Assembly: GCA_031292355.1 (NCBI GenBank) | Contig: JARLHI010000057.1 | Coordinates: 310,001-374,000, forward strand | Origin: Candidatus Obscuribacterales bacterium | GTDB taxonomy: Bacteria; Cyanobacteriota; Vampirovibrionia; Obscuribacterales; Obscuribacteraceae | Reading direction: 5' to 3' | DNA length: 64,000 bases | Position numbers and translations under genes: made by a program | Shown: positions 29,371-38,968 of the stretch, in pieces | How the letters are laid out: each line of letters starts with the position of its first letter | Numbering within the stretch: the stretch's first letter is position 1 | The notes under the pieces: generated by a model | Database searches by the model: none | The model's input: the letters and a program-made list of their open reading frames with translations, nothing else | What the model was told of the DNA's origin: nothing

Positions 29371-29773
29371 GTAAGTAGGCTCCTCGGACAAGGCAATAAA
29401 ATGCCGCTTGACAAACCTGCCGAAAGTAGTAGAGTTTTGCCAAGCCACTTTAGGCCTAGTCCACAACTTACCAAAAAACGAACAATAATCCACCGGGCTT
29501 AAGCCTGGAGCGACAGTTACCCCTTGGGCAGCTGAAGTTCTCGACTGAAGTTCCGTACTCTAGCCACTGTGCTTGAGCTCAGTGCTGGCGTTCTTCTGAA
29601 CGCAAGTACTGAAGGAATGTGTATGTCGGCGCCACCGATGGCGTCAACGCTAGCTTGCGGAGAATTGTTTATACACCACCTGCGGTGCAGCCACAAATAA
29701 TGGCTGACCGCTCATCTTGCGCAACGATCGCCAGAGAGGCGGTTAGCTGTCGCATGCAAGAAGGAGCGATATC
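29371..29773 (+). promoter_or_regulatory. Candidate structured 5' leader of the VIT/VWA gene
   Basis: The 403-bp gap has a TTGACA at 29408-29413 with TAGAGT 16 bp later, a possible promoter. It then contains several inverted repeats: CCGGGCTTAAGCCTGG; GCGTTC-TTCT-GAACGC extended by CAGTGCT/AGTACTG; GCGCCA-CCGA-TGGCGT; CACC/GGTG; and CGCC-AGAGA-GGCG. A possible 25-codon leader ORF runs from ATG 29623 (GAAGGA six bases upstream) to the TAA at 29698-29700. I do not recognise a known riboswitch class. Confidence 0.4.
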
Positions 29774-32557
29774 ATGTCTACGTTAGAAGGTACAAGCACT
29801 GAAACCAGGCAAGGGACCACCGCCACACTGGAGCGGGTAGATGCTTATGACGAGCAAAGCCAACCCAGGGAAATACCGGCGATAACCACAATCGATGTAT
29901 TCGTGCTTCTGGGAGGCGTTGCCCTTCCAGCCATCACAGCTATTGCAACGGTCCTGAGCTCTTTAAACATGAGCACAGAAATAGTGCTCAGACACCCCGT
30001 CGAAACGTTCGCGCAAGGAGCGCTTGTCGCTAGCATTCCCTTCGGCAATTATTTGGTATGGAACCGACTGAGGCACCAAAATTTTGCCAACGTAATTCGC
30101 CTCGGTCTCCTCAGCGGCTTGCCTGTAGGCGCATCAGCACTGGTTACAGCAGTTTGCCTGGCTGCTAGCATTACGGGCATCCAATCTCAAACTGGAGAAA
30201 TTGAGGGGCACCCGTTGCTCTTTAATTGCTGTGGCGTTATCGCAGCGATTAGTCTCATGTCCTCTGTCTACCAAATGCGCAAGCTCTGCTGCTCCTGGGC
30301 AACCGAAGGCGCCCGCAATAGCCAAATCGTCTATTCGCTAGCTGGCATTTTACTATCGTTGCTGGTGGTTGGCGCTTCCGAAGGACGCCAAACAATAGTC
30401 AAACTTGCTGAACGCACGGCGTTGACTGAAGATCCAGTTCAGAGAGCATCAGCACTAAACACACTACACATGCCCTTGTTGGATGCGACAAACGAATTAA
30501 AAAGAGACATTGTCGATCTACGCTCCGGTGGTCTTTCGGGGATGCTCTTGGGAATCAACCCAACTGCAAGCAAACAACTCTACTTCAATATGACAGGAAA
30601 ACCATATCAATCAATTGTCGACTTTTCCGCCGACGATGGCGGCGGAGATGCCTTTTCTTCGAATAGCTACGACCAATTTCTGGCCGGTCAGGTAATTGGC
30701 GAAGTCCTGCCAGGCCTTTCGCTGAAGCGCTCACAAATAAGAGGAACGGTAAATAGCCACACACTAACGTCCAATTTGGAATGGACTTTTGTCCTTAAAA
30801 ATAAAAGCACTGTGGACTGCGAAGCACGAACTGAAATTGCTCTGCCACCAGGAGCGGTAGTGTCCAAACTAACTTTGTGGGAGGAAGGCAAGCCAACAGA
30901 TGCCCTTGTCGCCGCCAATTGGTCTGCAACCACGGCTTACACCTCGACAGTTTTGAGGAAGCAAGATCCCGCTCTTATTCGTTATCTAGGAAAAGGCAGA
31001 GTGCTTTTGCAGTGTTATCCTGTGGTGCACGGAAAAGAAATGAAAGTCAGCGTGACAATGGTGGCACCGCTTAAGCTGGACTCAGCAAGCCAGGCCTCAT
31101 TGGCGTTGCCGCGTCTTATGGCTAGCAATTACAACGCAAACGTGTGCCATGACATCCACTTTTTTACAGACGGAAACTTAAAACTGCCAGTCGCTGGCTT
31201 GCACGCAACAACTAATGCAGACAAGAGCAAGCTCTATGTGGGAACAATCAAGGCTCAGGATGCAAAAAATACAGGTCTTTCTCTAATAGCATCAAGAGCA
31301 ACTGAAACAGGCACCATATCATCGCGCAACTCTTTCTCAAAAAGTTACACAGTACAAACAATCAAGGAAGTTCAAAACAATACACCTAAAAATCTCGTCG
31401 TTGTTGTTGACGGCTCAAAAAGCATCAAAGATAGCAAAAACGAGATCGTCGATTTGCTGAGGAAAGTGCAAAAGCTCACACGAACATCTGTGCTGTTGGC
31501 TAATTCGGATTCTACCGAAGCTCCCGAAGCAATCTCGGTCGATGAGGCGACCAAGCAATTGAACGCCACCGCATTTGATGGCGGCCACGACAATTTGCCT
31601 GCTGTCGTAAAATCAGCTGAACTTGCCGGTCAGCAAAGTGACTCAGCGGTGCTCTGGATTCACGGACCACAACCAGCTATTAACGAGGAAATTTATATTA
31701 CGTCGCAGGCAGCCAGCAAGCCCAGCTTCTATGAACTAGCCCTCAATGACGGCTGGACAAACACCAGTGATTTCCTCAAAAACCACCAGGAGATCGGCCC
31801 CATGAGCCCTGTGGCAAGAAGCGGCAATCTAAGTGATGACCTCACTCACTTTCTCGCCCAGTGGCAGCCAGGAGGGAAACACTATTCGGTGCAAATAGCG
31901 ACTCAATCTAAAAAGCCTGACGGTTCCGAAATAAACGGACAGGATGCTCTCGATCTGAGTATCCTCGGCTCCGCCAACGCCTGCAAACATCTCATTGCCG
32001 ACAATCACAGAGAAGCTGCAGCCCAATTAGGGATTGCCGCTCACATAGTTTCTCCCGTCACCGCCGGTGTCGTGTCGCCAGTCTCAATTCTCAACGCCAG
32101 CTACAGCCCCCGTACGACACAAGCTTTGATCGCCGATAAAGCGTCAAACAATGACTCTCTGAGCGGATTTTCCAACGGTTCAATAACCCCACAGGAAAGT
32201 GGAATTGCCATAGCTTCTGCAGGAACAGTGGCAAATGGTCCAGTCCTTCAAAATGCCACCAGTGGCACCGTTGGTCCACAGGGAGACGATGCCACATATA
32301 TAACAGGCGTGAACACAGCAGGTACTGTTCGAATCAACAACCTGGCTAATGCCGAAGCAATACTCAACATCTTTGCCAATGCGGTCGAGATATTGGGAAT
32401 AGTGTTCGGTGGCTTCACGATCATCGCTGCCCTGATGACTGGCTTCAAAGCAAGGAGATTTGCCCTGGGGCTGGCGATGATTCTCTTCGGCTTGGCTGCC
32501 CCTGGAATGGTCAACTGGCTCATGGCTTCAGCTCGCGATTCCAATCTTTATAGTTAG
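29774..32557 (+). CDS. Integral membrane protein with VIT-like and VWA-like domains
   Basis: The 927-residue protein has about five N-terminal membrane segments (roughly 40-63, 78-98, 107-133, 147-166, 185-203). A VIT-like beta domain follows at about 319-433 (ALPPGAVVSKLTLW, VVHGKEMKVSV). A von Willebrand A-like domain with a DxSxS metal site (D546, S548, S550) spans about 540-690, and two C-terminal membrane helices lie at 862-925. This order recalls the PEP-CTERM-associated VIT membrane proteins described near exosortases, but no exosortase is in the window. AAGGAG lies eight bases before the ATG. It probably displays the VIT/VWA part outside the cytoplasmic membrane for protein contacts. 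It is followed by a strong terminator. Function unknown. Confidence 0.75.
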   Translation: MSTLEGTSTETRQGTTATLERVDAYDEQSQPREIPAITTIDVFVLLGGVALPAITAIATVLSSLNMSTEIVLRHPVETFAQGALVASIPFGNYLVWNRLRHQNFANVIRLGLLSGLPVGASALVTAVCLAASITGIQSQTGEIEGHPLLFNCCGVIAAISLMSSVYQMRKLCCSWATEGARNSQIVYSLAGILLSLLVVGASEGRQTIVKLAERTALTEDPVQRASALNTLHMPLLDATNELKRDIVDLRSGGLSGMLLGINPTASKQLYFNMTGKPYQSIVDFSADDGGGDAFSSNSYDQFLAGQVIGEVLPGLSLKRSQIRGTVNSHTLTSNLEWTFVLKNKSTVDCEARTEIALPPGAVVSKLTLWEEGKPTDALVAANWSATTAYTSTVLRKQDPALIRYLGKGRVLLQCYPVVHGKEMKVSVTMVAPLKLDSASQASLALPRLMASNYNANVCHDIHFFTDGNLKLPVAGLHATTNADKSKLYVGTIKAQDAKNTGLSLIASRATETGTISSRNSFSKSYTVQTIKEVQNNTPKNLVVVVDGSKSIKDSKNEIVDLLRKVQKLTRTSVLLANSDSTEAPEAISVDEATKQLNATAFDGGHDNLPAVVKSAELAGQQSDSAVLWIHGPQPAINEEIYITSQAASKPSFYELALNDGWTNTSDFLKNHQEIGPMSPVARSGNLSDDLTHFLAQWQPGGKHYSVQIATQSKKPDGSEINGQDALDLSILGSANACKHLIADNHREAAAQLGIAAHIVSPVTAGVVSPVSILNASYSPRTTQALIADKASNNDSLSGFSNGSITPQESGIAIASAGTVANGPVLQNATSGTVGPQGDDATYITGVNTAGTVRINNLANAEAILNIFANAVEILGIVFGGFTIIAALMTGFKARRFALGLAMILFGLAAPGMVNWLMASARDSNLYS

Positions 32558-32600
32558 GAGGACGGTTCACCATTGGTAGTGCCTCTTAAATGAGGTCAAT

Positions 32601-32643
32601 AGAAAAGAGAGCGCCGGTGATACCACCGACGCTCTCTTCTTTT
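32601..32643. terminator. Bidirectional intrinsic terminator
   Basis: AAAGAGAGCG-C-CGGTG pairs with CACCG-A-CGCTCTCTTCTTTT around the loop ATAC. The A-run on one side and T-run on the other allow it to end both the VIT/VWA gene and the convergent desaturase gene. Confidence 0.88.
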
Positions 32644-32666
32644 ACTGAATTTCCGCTGACTGCAGC

Positions 32667-33596
32667 TTAGACTTTCTCGAAAGCTTCAGTACGAGTGCCA
32701 GGAATAGCGTCCATGATTGAATCGATAGTTGAACCGATTTCAGTCACTGTGCCTTGAATTGTTGGTACGTTCGCAGTAAGGGCGTTGCGTTCAGCGTTGA
32801 CCAGACTGGCTCTAGCCTTCAATGTTGCTGGCGGGCGAATGACGTTTTTAGCCAAACCAACTTTTTCAAGAAGCCAAATAGAGATCCAGGTGACATCAAT
32901 TTCCCAAACAGCCATTCCATGTCTTGCCGATTTAGGCACGGCATGATGGTTGTTGTGCCAACCTTCACCAAGAGAAAGCAAAGCGACCCACCAGACGTTA
33001 CGGCTGGCATCGCGAGTTTCGTAAGTGCGATAACCATGATCTTTCAAATGGCAGAAAGTGTTGACGAATTGCGGGCTCCAAAAAACTATGGTTGTGGCAA
33101 GAATGTTGGCAATCACCGCCGGCCAGCCAAACAGTGCAAGGATAATGACACGAAGCAGTACGTTCAGAGCCAAACAAAGTTGAGCCTGGTAGGGTTCATG
33201 ATCGGTACCAAGCAGGCGGAACAGTGGATCTTTCATGAGGTCCGGACATTGCGCTTGCAGCTCTTCATCCGTTTGCACAGCACGAGTGTTGAACATCCAG
33301 CCGTAAAGGGCATGTTTGAAACCACCCACTACCGGCGAATGCGGATCGCCTTCCAGATCTGATTTCTGGTGATGCAAGCGATGCACACCGACCCAGACGA
33401 TGGGGGCGCCCATCAAGCAGAAATAACCGCCGGACACGATCAGATACATCAACCATCTCGGAACTTTCAAGGCTTTGTGAGTCAGTAAACGATGATATCC
33501 AAGTGTGACTCCAAGTCCCACATATAGGTAGGATGCGAGGAACCATAGAGTAAAGGAAACGACTGTTCCCATTAACCCCTCATTCGTGATTGCCAA
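32667..33596 (-). CDS. Membrane fatty-acid desaturase (acyl-CoA/acyl-lipid delta-9 type)
   Basis: This di-iron enzyme introduces a double bond into a fatty acyl chain. The three histidine boxes are present: HRLLTH (H35-H40), HRLHH, and HNNHH, with hydrophobic segments before and between them. At 309 residues it is normal for bacterial DesC-type desaturases. The start is TTG at 33596, eight bases after GGGAG; an in-frame ATG eight codons in is an alternative. It is divergent from a patatin-like lipase gene across a palindrome-rich region, so control by membrane lipid state is plausible. Chain position and substrate form (CoA, ACP or lipid) cannot be read from the sequence. Confidence 0.92.
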   Translation of the reverse strand: MAITNEGLMGTVVSFTLWFLASYLYVGLGVTLGYHRLLTHKALKVPRWLMYLIVSGGYFCLMGAPIVWVGVHRLHHQKSDLEGDPHSPVVGGFKHALYGWMFNTRAVQTDEELQAQCPDLMKDPLFRLLGTDHEPYQAQLCLALNVLLRVIILALFGWPAVIANILATTIVFWSPQFVNTFCHLKDHGYRTYETRDASRNVWWVALLSLGEGWHNNHHAVPKSARHGMAVWEIDVTWISIWLLEKVGLAKNVIRPPATLKARASLVNAERNALTANVPTIQGTVTEIGSTIDSIMDAIPGTRTEAFEKV

Positions 33597-33713
33597 AGTC
33601 CATTCTCCCGAGAAATAGGTGCGTCGTCATGAGATAACGGCGTGAACATCATTTATATCAGTAAACCCGATATTTCGCGTCAATACATTGGTGCGATCAC
33701 CATAATTTGAGGC

Positions 33714-33762
33714 TTAATTCGGGCTATTTCGAATTAAATTTCCTGCTCCTGACAATATTGTC
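33714..33762. promoter_or_regulatory. Two palindromes in the desaturase/patatin divergent region
   Basis: TTAATTCG and CGAATTAA form a perfect 8-bp inverted repeat with an 8-bp centre (33714-33737). GACAATATTGTC is a perfect 12-bp palindrome (33751-33762). Their place between two divergent lipid genes suits operators for a dimeric regulator. No regulator gene is adjacent. Confidence 0.4.
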
Positions 33763-33882
33763 GAAGTTCACATGAAATTTGTGTCATCCTCTGCTGTTAG
33801 TTCACATTGCCAGGCAAAATTACCTCACTTCAGTTCTAATCATCTTAGAGTTGATGCGTTTTAGCATGCCCATCCATGCAGT

Positions 33883-35025
33883 TTGAAAAGTGAGTGGTTC
33901 AAGGTGTCCAATCAAATATCCTGGAGGCGTTTTTCTCCTCTGCTCCTAAGCGCGGTTCTTAGCCTTGCCACTTTTAGTGGCAGTTATGACAAAGCCTGCG
34001 CTAATCCCGAAGTCGTGCGGCCAGAGCCCGTGCAAACTATAGGCAAAGACGGCTGCGTTAAAGAGGATCAAAGTGAAACGCAGTTTCAAGCAGATGTTGT
34101 TTCCACAAATCGACCAACCGGCCAACCAACCGATGGTTTGCCAAAACTTCTCAAAGAGGGTCACCATCCTCACGTAGCGCTGGTCCTGGGCGGCGGCGGT
34201 ACACGCGGGGCTGCCCATATCGGCGTCCTGAAAATCCTAGAAGAGAATCACGTACCAATCGATTTAGTTGTTGGCACATCAATGGGAGCAATCGTTGGAG
34301 GACTGCATTGTGCTGGGCTTTCGGCCGACCAAATTCATGACCGATTGAATAACAGAAAATTCTACAAGGCGTTCAATACCGTGCCAATCCCAGTGCGCAT
34401 CATCATTGGGCCCATTTTGCTGGTGCCGCGATTGCTTGGCTTTCATTCCTATGATGGTCTCTATAAAGGCAATAAATTTGCCAAATACCTGAATCGCTCA
34501 GCACCTGAAACAGAGCGTGAAATTGAAGAATTGAAACCACCCTTTGTGGCCGTTGCTACTAATTTACTGGATGGCAAACCGACAGCAATCAGTCATGGAA
34601 ATCTTGGTCGAGCGCTACAAGCAAGCTCCGCTGTACCGTTTCTGAGAAAGCCTGTACCTATAGAAGGAAAATTACTGGTAGATGGCGGCATCACCGCCAA
34701 CCTACCAGTAGTGCAAGCAAGAGAATTGGGCGCCGATATTATCATTGCCGTAGATGTTGATGAAACCTACGATCCGGCTCTACCCGAGAAACATTTTCGA
34801 AAAATGGGGAGCGTGCCTCCGCGGGTAATCAGCTTGATGTTGACGACAATCGACGCCTGGTCAACAACTCAGGCCGATATAGTGATTCATCCAAATGTGA
34901 ACAATATAACTCTCCTTTCATTTAAAAAAGAGGATGGCGAACACGCCTATGAAGCAGGAGTAACCGCCGCAAAGGCCGCACTGCCTGTCATATGGAACAA
35001 ACTGAAAGCCAGTCAAGCTCATTGA
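33883..35025 (+). CDS. Exported patatin-like phospholipase/lipase
   Basis: The protein starts at TTG (33883) or GTG (33904); there is no ATG before the signal peptide. A signal-like stretch WRRFSPLLLSAVLSLATF is followed by a possible cleavage after ACA. The patatin domain spans about 105-375 with the oxyanion motif GGGGTRG, the nucleophile S133 in GTSMG and the catalytic aspartate D267 in DGG. The Ser-Asp dyad is complete. It should hydrolyse acyl ester bonds of phospholipids or other lipids, in the periplasm or at the membrane. The neighbouring divergent desaturase supports a role in membrane lipid turnover. Confidence 0.88.
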   Translation: MKSEWFKVSNQISWRRFSPLLLSAVLSLATFSGSYDKACANPEVVRPEPVQTIGKDGCVKEDQSETQFQADVVSTNRPTGQPTDGLPKLLKEGHHPHVALVLGGGGTRGAAHIGVLKILEENHVPIDLVVGTSMGAIVGGLHCAGLSADQIHDRLNNRKFYKAFNTVPIPVRIIIGPILLVPRLLGFHSYDGLYKGNKFAKYLNRSAPETEREIEELKPPFVAVATNLLDGKPTAISHGNLGRALQASSAVPFLRKPVPIEGKLLVDGGITANLPVVQARELGADIIIAVDVDETYDPALPEKHFRKMGSVPPRVISLMLTTIDAWSTTQADIVIHPNVNNITLLSFKKEDGEHAYEAGVTAAKAALPVIWNKLKASQAH

Positions 35026-35139
35026 GCTTCTTTGAAAGCTGTATTTTATTTAGCTTGCCGGATGCAAATAAATTACATAGTATGAAAGCGTTGCATTTAC
35101 TGATCGGGATCATCCTGATTCTCTGTCGAGGCTCGGAAT

Positions 35140-35730
35140 ATGCGTGTTGTAATAACCGGTGGACCGTCTGTAGGTAAAACCACGATAATCACTGGGCTCG
35201 CGCAACTTGGATTCACAGTCGTCGAAGAATTCGCCACCAAAATCCTTAAAGAAGGCGAGTTATTGCCCTGGGTAGATAGAGTTGCCTTTCAGACAGAAGT
35301 TCTAAGACGTCAGCTGTTTGCCGAAGAAAGTCTCAAATGCACTGAAGAAATTGTTTTTCTCGACCGCGGTCTGTTTGATGGAGAAGCCTATTACATCAAG
35401 GATAAGCTGCCCACACCCGAAATTTTTTCCACGCTCGATGCTGGCAAATATACAGTTGCTTTTTTGATTGAACCTCTCGATACCTTCGATCAAAACGATA
35501 TTCGTCGCGAAAACATTGAATTCACGAATGAGATTACGACAATCTTAGAAGAGTGCTATCGCGGCCGAGGCGTCACAGTAATTCGTGTCCCAGCTATGCC
35601 CCCCGAGCCTCGCGTCGAATTTGTACTCATGCAAGTGCGCGACCTCATCGGCACAAAGGTGAAAACAAAAGCGCCAGACATGCCTCTTAGCATGGACCCT
35701 GAGTTAAAATTGTCGCTAACCGTAGCGTAG
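35140..35730 (+). CDS. Small AAA-type P-loop NTPase/kinase-like protein
   Basis: The 196-residue protein carries a Walker A motif GGPSVGKTT (K13 binds phosphate), a Walker B-like VFLDRGLFD and an RREN segment. It resembles the AAA_28 group, which includes NadR-like and Ttd14-like small ATPases, many of which have no known function. GAGG lies upstream of the ATG. The OPT transporter starts 18 bp after its stop, so the two may be co-transcribed. A nucleotide or cofactor kinase is possible; I would not assign a substrate. Confidence 0.72.
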   Translation: MRVVITGGPSVGKTTIITGLAQLGFTVVEEFATKILKEGELLPWVDRVAFQTEVLRRQLFAEESLKCTEEIVFLDRGLFDGEAYYIKDKLPTPEIFSTLDAGKYTVAFLIEPLDTFDQNDIRRENIEFTNEITTILEECYRGRGVTVIRVPAMPPEPRVEFVLMQVRDLIGTKVKTKAPDMPLSMDPELKLSLTVA

Positions 35731-35748
35731 ACGACAAGAGAACATATT

Positions 35749-37710
35749 TTGGCTGAAAATGACCACGTGGTGGTGCCGGTCGATCCAAACGATCTGGACC
35801 CCATCCGAGAGACCGGTATCGCGCTGTCCGAAAATCAAATAGCCCACGCAGCAGTGGTCGACCAATCAGTCGATGCCGAAGAACACTGGCTGAACAACGT
35901 TTATCAAGGCGATAAAGTGCCGCAGCTAACCTTGAGAGCGGTGCTCATGGGTGGAACTCTTGGCGTTTTGATGTCGGTTTCCAATCTTTATACGTCCATA
36001 AAAGTGGGTTGGGCCTTCGGTGTTGCAATCACAGCATGTGTCCTCTCTTATGTCATCTGGAATTCTTTTCGCCTGATCAATCCCAAAATTACGCCGATGT
36101 CCATTTTGGAAAACAACTGCATGCAGTCAACGGCCTCTGCCGCTGGTTATTCAACGGGTGCAACCATTGGTACTGCATTTGGTGCGTTGCTCTTAATTAC
36201 GCACAAGCACGTCGAATGGCCAATTATGCTGGCATGGACTACTCTGACAGCCGCTCTTGGTGTATTCCTCGCTGTGCCGATGAAGCGGCAAATGATCAAC
36301 AAAGAACAACTGACATTTCCCAGTGGAGTGGCTGCAGCTGAAACTCTAAAAAGTTTGTATGGTCAATCTAAAGAATCAATCAATCAGGCCAAAGCGCTTG
36401 TTGCCCTTCTTGCAAGCGGCATGATTGTGGGATTCTTAGGCAAAGGCGATTTTGAATGGCAGAAAAAACTGGGGCTAAAAATTCCAGACATGATCAATTT
36501 TCAAGGCAGTATAAACGGTGCCAATCTGAGCAAAATGCCTGGTTTTGGCTTTGAACCTAGCTTATTGTTAATTGGCGCTGGCATGATCGTCGGCTTGCGC
36601 GTTTGCTTTTCAATGCTGCTTGGCTCAGCCCTTTTGTATTTCGTGATTGGGCCAATAATGCTTGCACGAGGCGAAATCCTCGAACCTTCTAAATTGCTGA
36701 AATGGTCTCTCTGGACAGGAACAGCTTTGATGGTGTCATCCGGCTTGACTGCGTTTGCCGTGCAATGGAAAACGATTGTGCGCTCGTTTACCAGTCTCAA
36801 GGCTGCCGCAAAGACCGACGATTTAACATCGGTTGACGCTGCTTCTTCAGTTCATCAAATTTCGGTACAAGAGAGACTAGCTGCAATTGAAGTACCGATG
36901 AAGTGGCTATTTATCGGACTTGTGCCCCTTTTGATTTTGATGGTCGGTCTGGAATACATCGCTTTTTCAATCAATCCAGGTCTTGGCGTGTTGTCCGTCG
37001 TTATGAGTTTCTTTCTCGCGCTGGTTGCTTGTAGAGCGACTGGCGAAACCGATATCACGCCAATTGGCGCCATGGGTAAATTGACACAGTTGGCTTACTC
37101 CGTTCTAGCGCCTTCAAACATCACGACCAATCTTATGGCTGGTAGTGTCACTGCGAATATTGCAATCAGCTCGGCCGATCTGCTAGTCGATTTAAAAAGC
37201 GGTTATTTGCTTGGGGCTAATCCTCGTCAGCAATTTTTCGCTCAATTTATTGGTCTCTTTTTTGGCAGCCTGGCAGTAGTTCCTGCCTGGTATTTGATGA
37301 TTCCTAACTGGGAAGCGCTCGAAAAGTATAACCCGCCTTCCGCGCACATGTGGCAGGCAGTGGCCGAAGCGCTTGCTCACGGAATTTCCTACATTCCCGA
37401 ACTGGCACGCTGGGGATTGCTCGTAGGTGGCATATTAGGAATTGTTTTAGCCCTCATCGACGCCTATGCACCGAAAAAGCTCAAACCCTTTTTGCCGTCG
37501 GCAATGGGAATCGGCCTTTCCTGGGTCATGCCATTCAGCAATTGCTTTTCATTTTTCATGGGGGCGTTGCTGGCTTACATCTGGCAAAAGGCAAACAGTC
37601 GTTCAGCCGAGCTTTATGTCGTACCGGTAGCGTCAGGCGCCATTGCCGGGGAATCTTTGATGTGTGCAGTAATCGCTATGATCACTGCAATCGGTGCTCT
37701 GAACAAATAG
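35749..37710 (+). CDS. OPT family oligopeptide/metal-chelate transporter
   Basis: The 653-residue protein has a charged N-terminus of about 60 residues and then more than ten hydrophobic segments. The stretch ENNCMQSTASAAGYSTG (about 120-137) and LTFPSGVAAAETLKSLYG are typical of OPT transporters, and TETDITPIGAMGKLTQL-type text (here GETDITPIGAMGKLTQLAY) is shared with bacterial OPT and yellow-stripe-like members. It should move oligopeptides or metal chelates with protons across the cytoplasmic membrane. The start is TTG at 35749 with a weak ribosome site. A P-loop NTPase precedes it and a membrane protein follows at once. Confidence 0.87.
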   Translation: MAENDHVVVPVDPNDLDPIRETGIALSENQIAHAAVVDQSVDAEEHWLNNVYQGDKVPQLTLRAVLMGGTLGVLMSVSNLYTSIKVGWAFGVAITACVLSYVIWNSFRLINPKITPMSILENNCMQSTASAAGYSTGATIGTAFGALLLITHKHVEWPIMLAWTTLTAALGVFLAVPMKRQMINKEQLTFPSGVAAAETLKSLYGQSKESINQAKALVALLASGMIVGFLGKGDFEWQKKLGLKIPDMINFQGSINGANLSKMPGFGFEPSLLLIGAGMIVGLRVCFSMLLGSALLYFVIGPIMLARGEILEPSKLLKWSLWTGTALMVSSGLTAFAVQWKTIVRSFTSLKAAAKTDDLTSVDAASSVHQISVQERLAAIEVPMKWLFIGLVPLLILMVGLEYIAFSINPGLGVLSVVMSFFLALVACRATGETDITPIGAMGKLTQLAYSVLAPSNITTNLMAGSVTANIAISSADLLVDLKSGYLLGANPRQQFFAQFIGLFFGSLAVVPAWYLMIPNWEALEKYNPPSAHMWQAVAEALAHGISYIPELARWGLLVGGILGIVLALIDAYAPKKLKPFLPSAMGIGLSWVMPFSNCFSFFMGALLAYIWQKANSRSAELYVVPVASGAIAGESLMCAVIAMITAIGALNK

Positions 37711-37719
37711 TTGGTTATA

Positions 37720-38964
37720 ATGGCTCTCATGTTGAAGACCGAAGAAAAGCAATTAGTTCTCAAAGCGATAGACGATCTTGGTCGTCGAGTCACAGTCGCC
37801 GACGTGGCTGCCAAAACAGGTTTACCAGTGCTTGTCGCCAATGCTGAACTGAATAAAGTCGCAGCGGAAACTCAAGGGCACCTGCAGGTTAGCACCAAAG
37901 GTGATATCGCCTATGAGTTCACGCCAGGATTTCAAAACGTCTATTTAGCCACGGGCATAAAGAAAACGCTTCAAGACATTGGCAAAAAGATATTCGACAT
38001 TGGCTTTGCCATTTTACGAGCGTCTTTTGGCATCATGTTGGTTCTGTCCTTCATCGCTGTTATTTTGCTAGTCATCGCCGCGATACTCGCGATGAACAGC
38101 AGCAAAGACGGCGACCGAGACGGCGGAGGATTAGATTTCGATTTCTTCGATTTTATGATCTTCCGCGATTTGATGTTCTGGGGCTCTACTTCGTATTACC
38201 CACCATATGTGGATTACAACAGTCCATCAAGCGCACGTCCAGCAGCCGCAAAGTCTAACTTCTTGCACAATTGTTTTTCATTTCTATTTGGTGATGGTGA
38301 TCCAAATGCCCATTTAGATGAAAGACAATGGCAACTGGTGGCACAGGTAATTCGCAAATTTCATGGTGTCGTCACAGCTGAACAAATCGCACCTTATACA
38401 GGCGCCGATCCCAAAAACGAAGATGGCATTCTGCCGGTCCTGGTAAGATTCAACGGTGTTCCTGAAGTTACAGAAAACGGTCACATACTCTATACATTTC
38501 CTTCCTTACAGGTTTCAGCCAGTCGCTTGGAAATAGCCACCACACCAGCATTTTTAAGAGAATTTCCGCGTCAATTCACAAATGCATCAGCCGATGAATT
38601 GATACCAGTCTACATTCTTGCTGGAGTGAATTTTCTTGGTAGCTGGTGGCTTCTTTCTCAGACTTTCAGACCAGGAATTATCCAAGATCTGCAGGCACTC
38701 GTTGTTGCTCTCGTAATCTATGGCACATTCTTTGTCGGCGTTCCAACGGTTCGATTTCTGTGTTTGCAAGTCATCAATCAACGAATCGAAGCACGCAATG
38801 ACAAGAAAAAAGAAGCGGCAAGTATAGTAAATAATCCCAGCAAAGATCTGCAATTAAAACTACTAGAAGCAAAAAATCATCAAATTAAGCATAATCAAAT
38901 AGCCAAAAACGACGTGGCTTACACTTCCGACAAGGATTTGCTAGAACAAGAATTTGACACTTAA
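37720..38964 (+). CDS. Membrane protein of unknown function with winged-helix-like N-terminus
   Basis: I place the start at ATG 37720, because the TTG right after the preceding stop has no ribosome site. Residues 1-70 resemble a winged-helix fold (DLGRRVTVADVAAKTGLP). A transmembrane segment follows near 105-130 (FGIMLVLSFIAVILLVIAAIL). A Tyr/Pro and Asp/Phe-rich cytoplasmic or exposed part comes next, then a second helical domain, two more membrane segments near 310-350 and a charged, Lys/Asn-rich tail. It directly follows the OPT transporter and may be co-expressed. I do not recognise a characterised family. Confidence 0.75.
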   Translation: MALMLKTEEKQLVLKAIDDLGRRVTVADVAAKTGLPVLVANAELNKVAAETQGHLQVSTKGDIAYEFTPGFQNVYLATGIKKTLQDIGKKIFDIGFAILRASFGIMLVLSFIAVILLVIAAILAMNSSKDGDRDGGGLDFDFFDFMIFRDLMFWGSTSYYPPYVDYNSPSSARPAAAKSNFLHNCFSFLFGDGDPNAHLDERQWQLVAQVIRKFHGVVTAEQIAPYTGADPKNEDGILPVLVRFNGVPEVTENGHILYTFPSLQVSASRLEIATTPAFLREFPRQFTNASADELIPVYILAGVNFLGSWWLLSQTFRPGIIQDLQALVVALVIYGTFFVGVPTVRFLCLQVINQRIEARNDKKKEAASIVNNPSKDLQLKLLEAKNHQIKHNQIAKNDVAYTSDKDLLEQEFDT

Positions 38965-38968
38965 CTGG

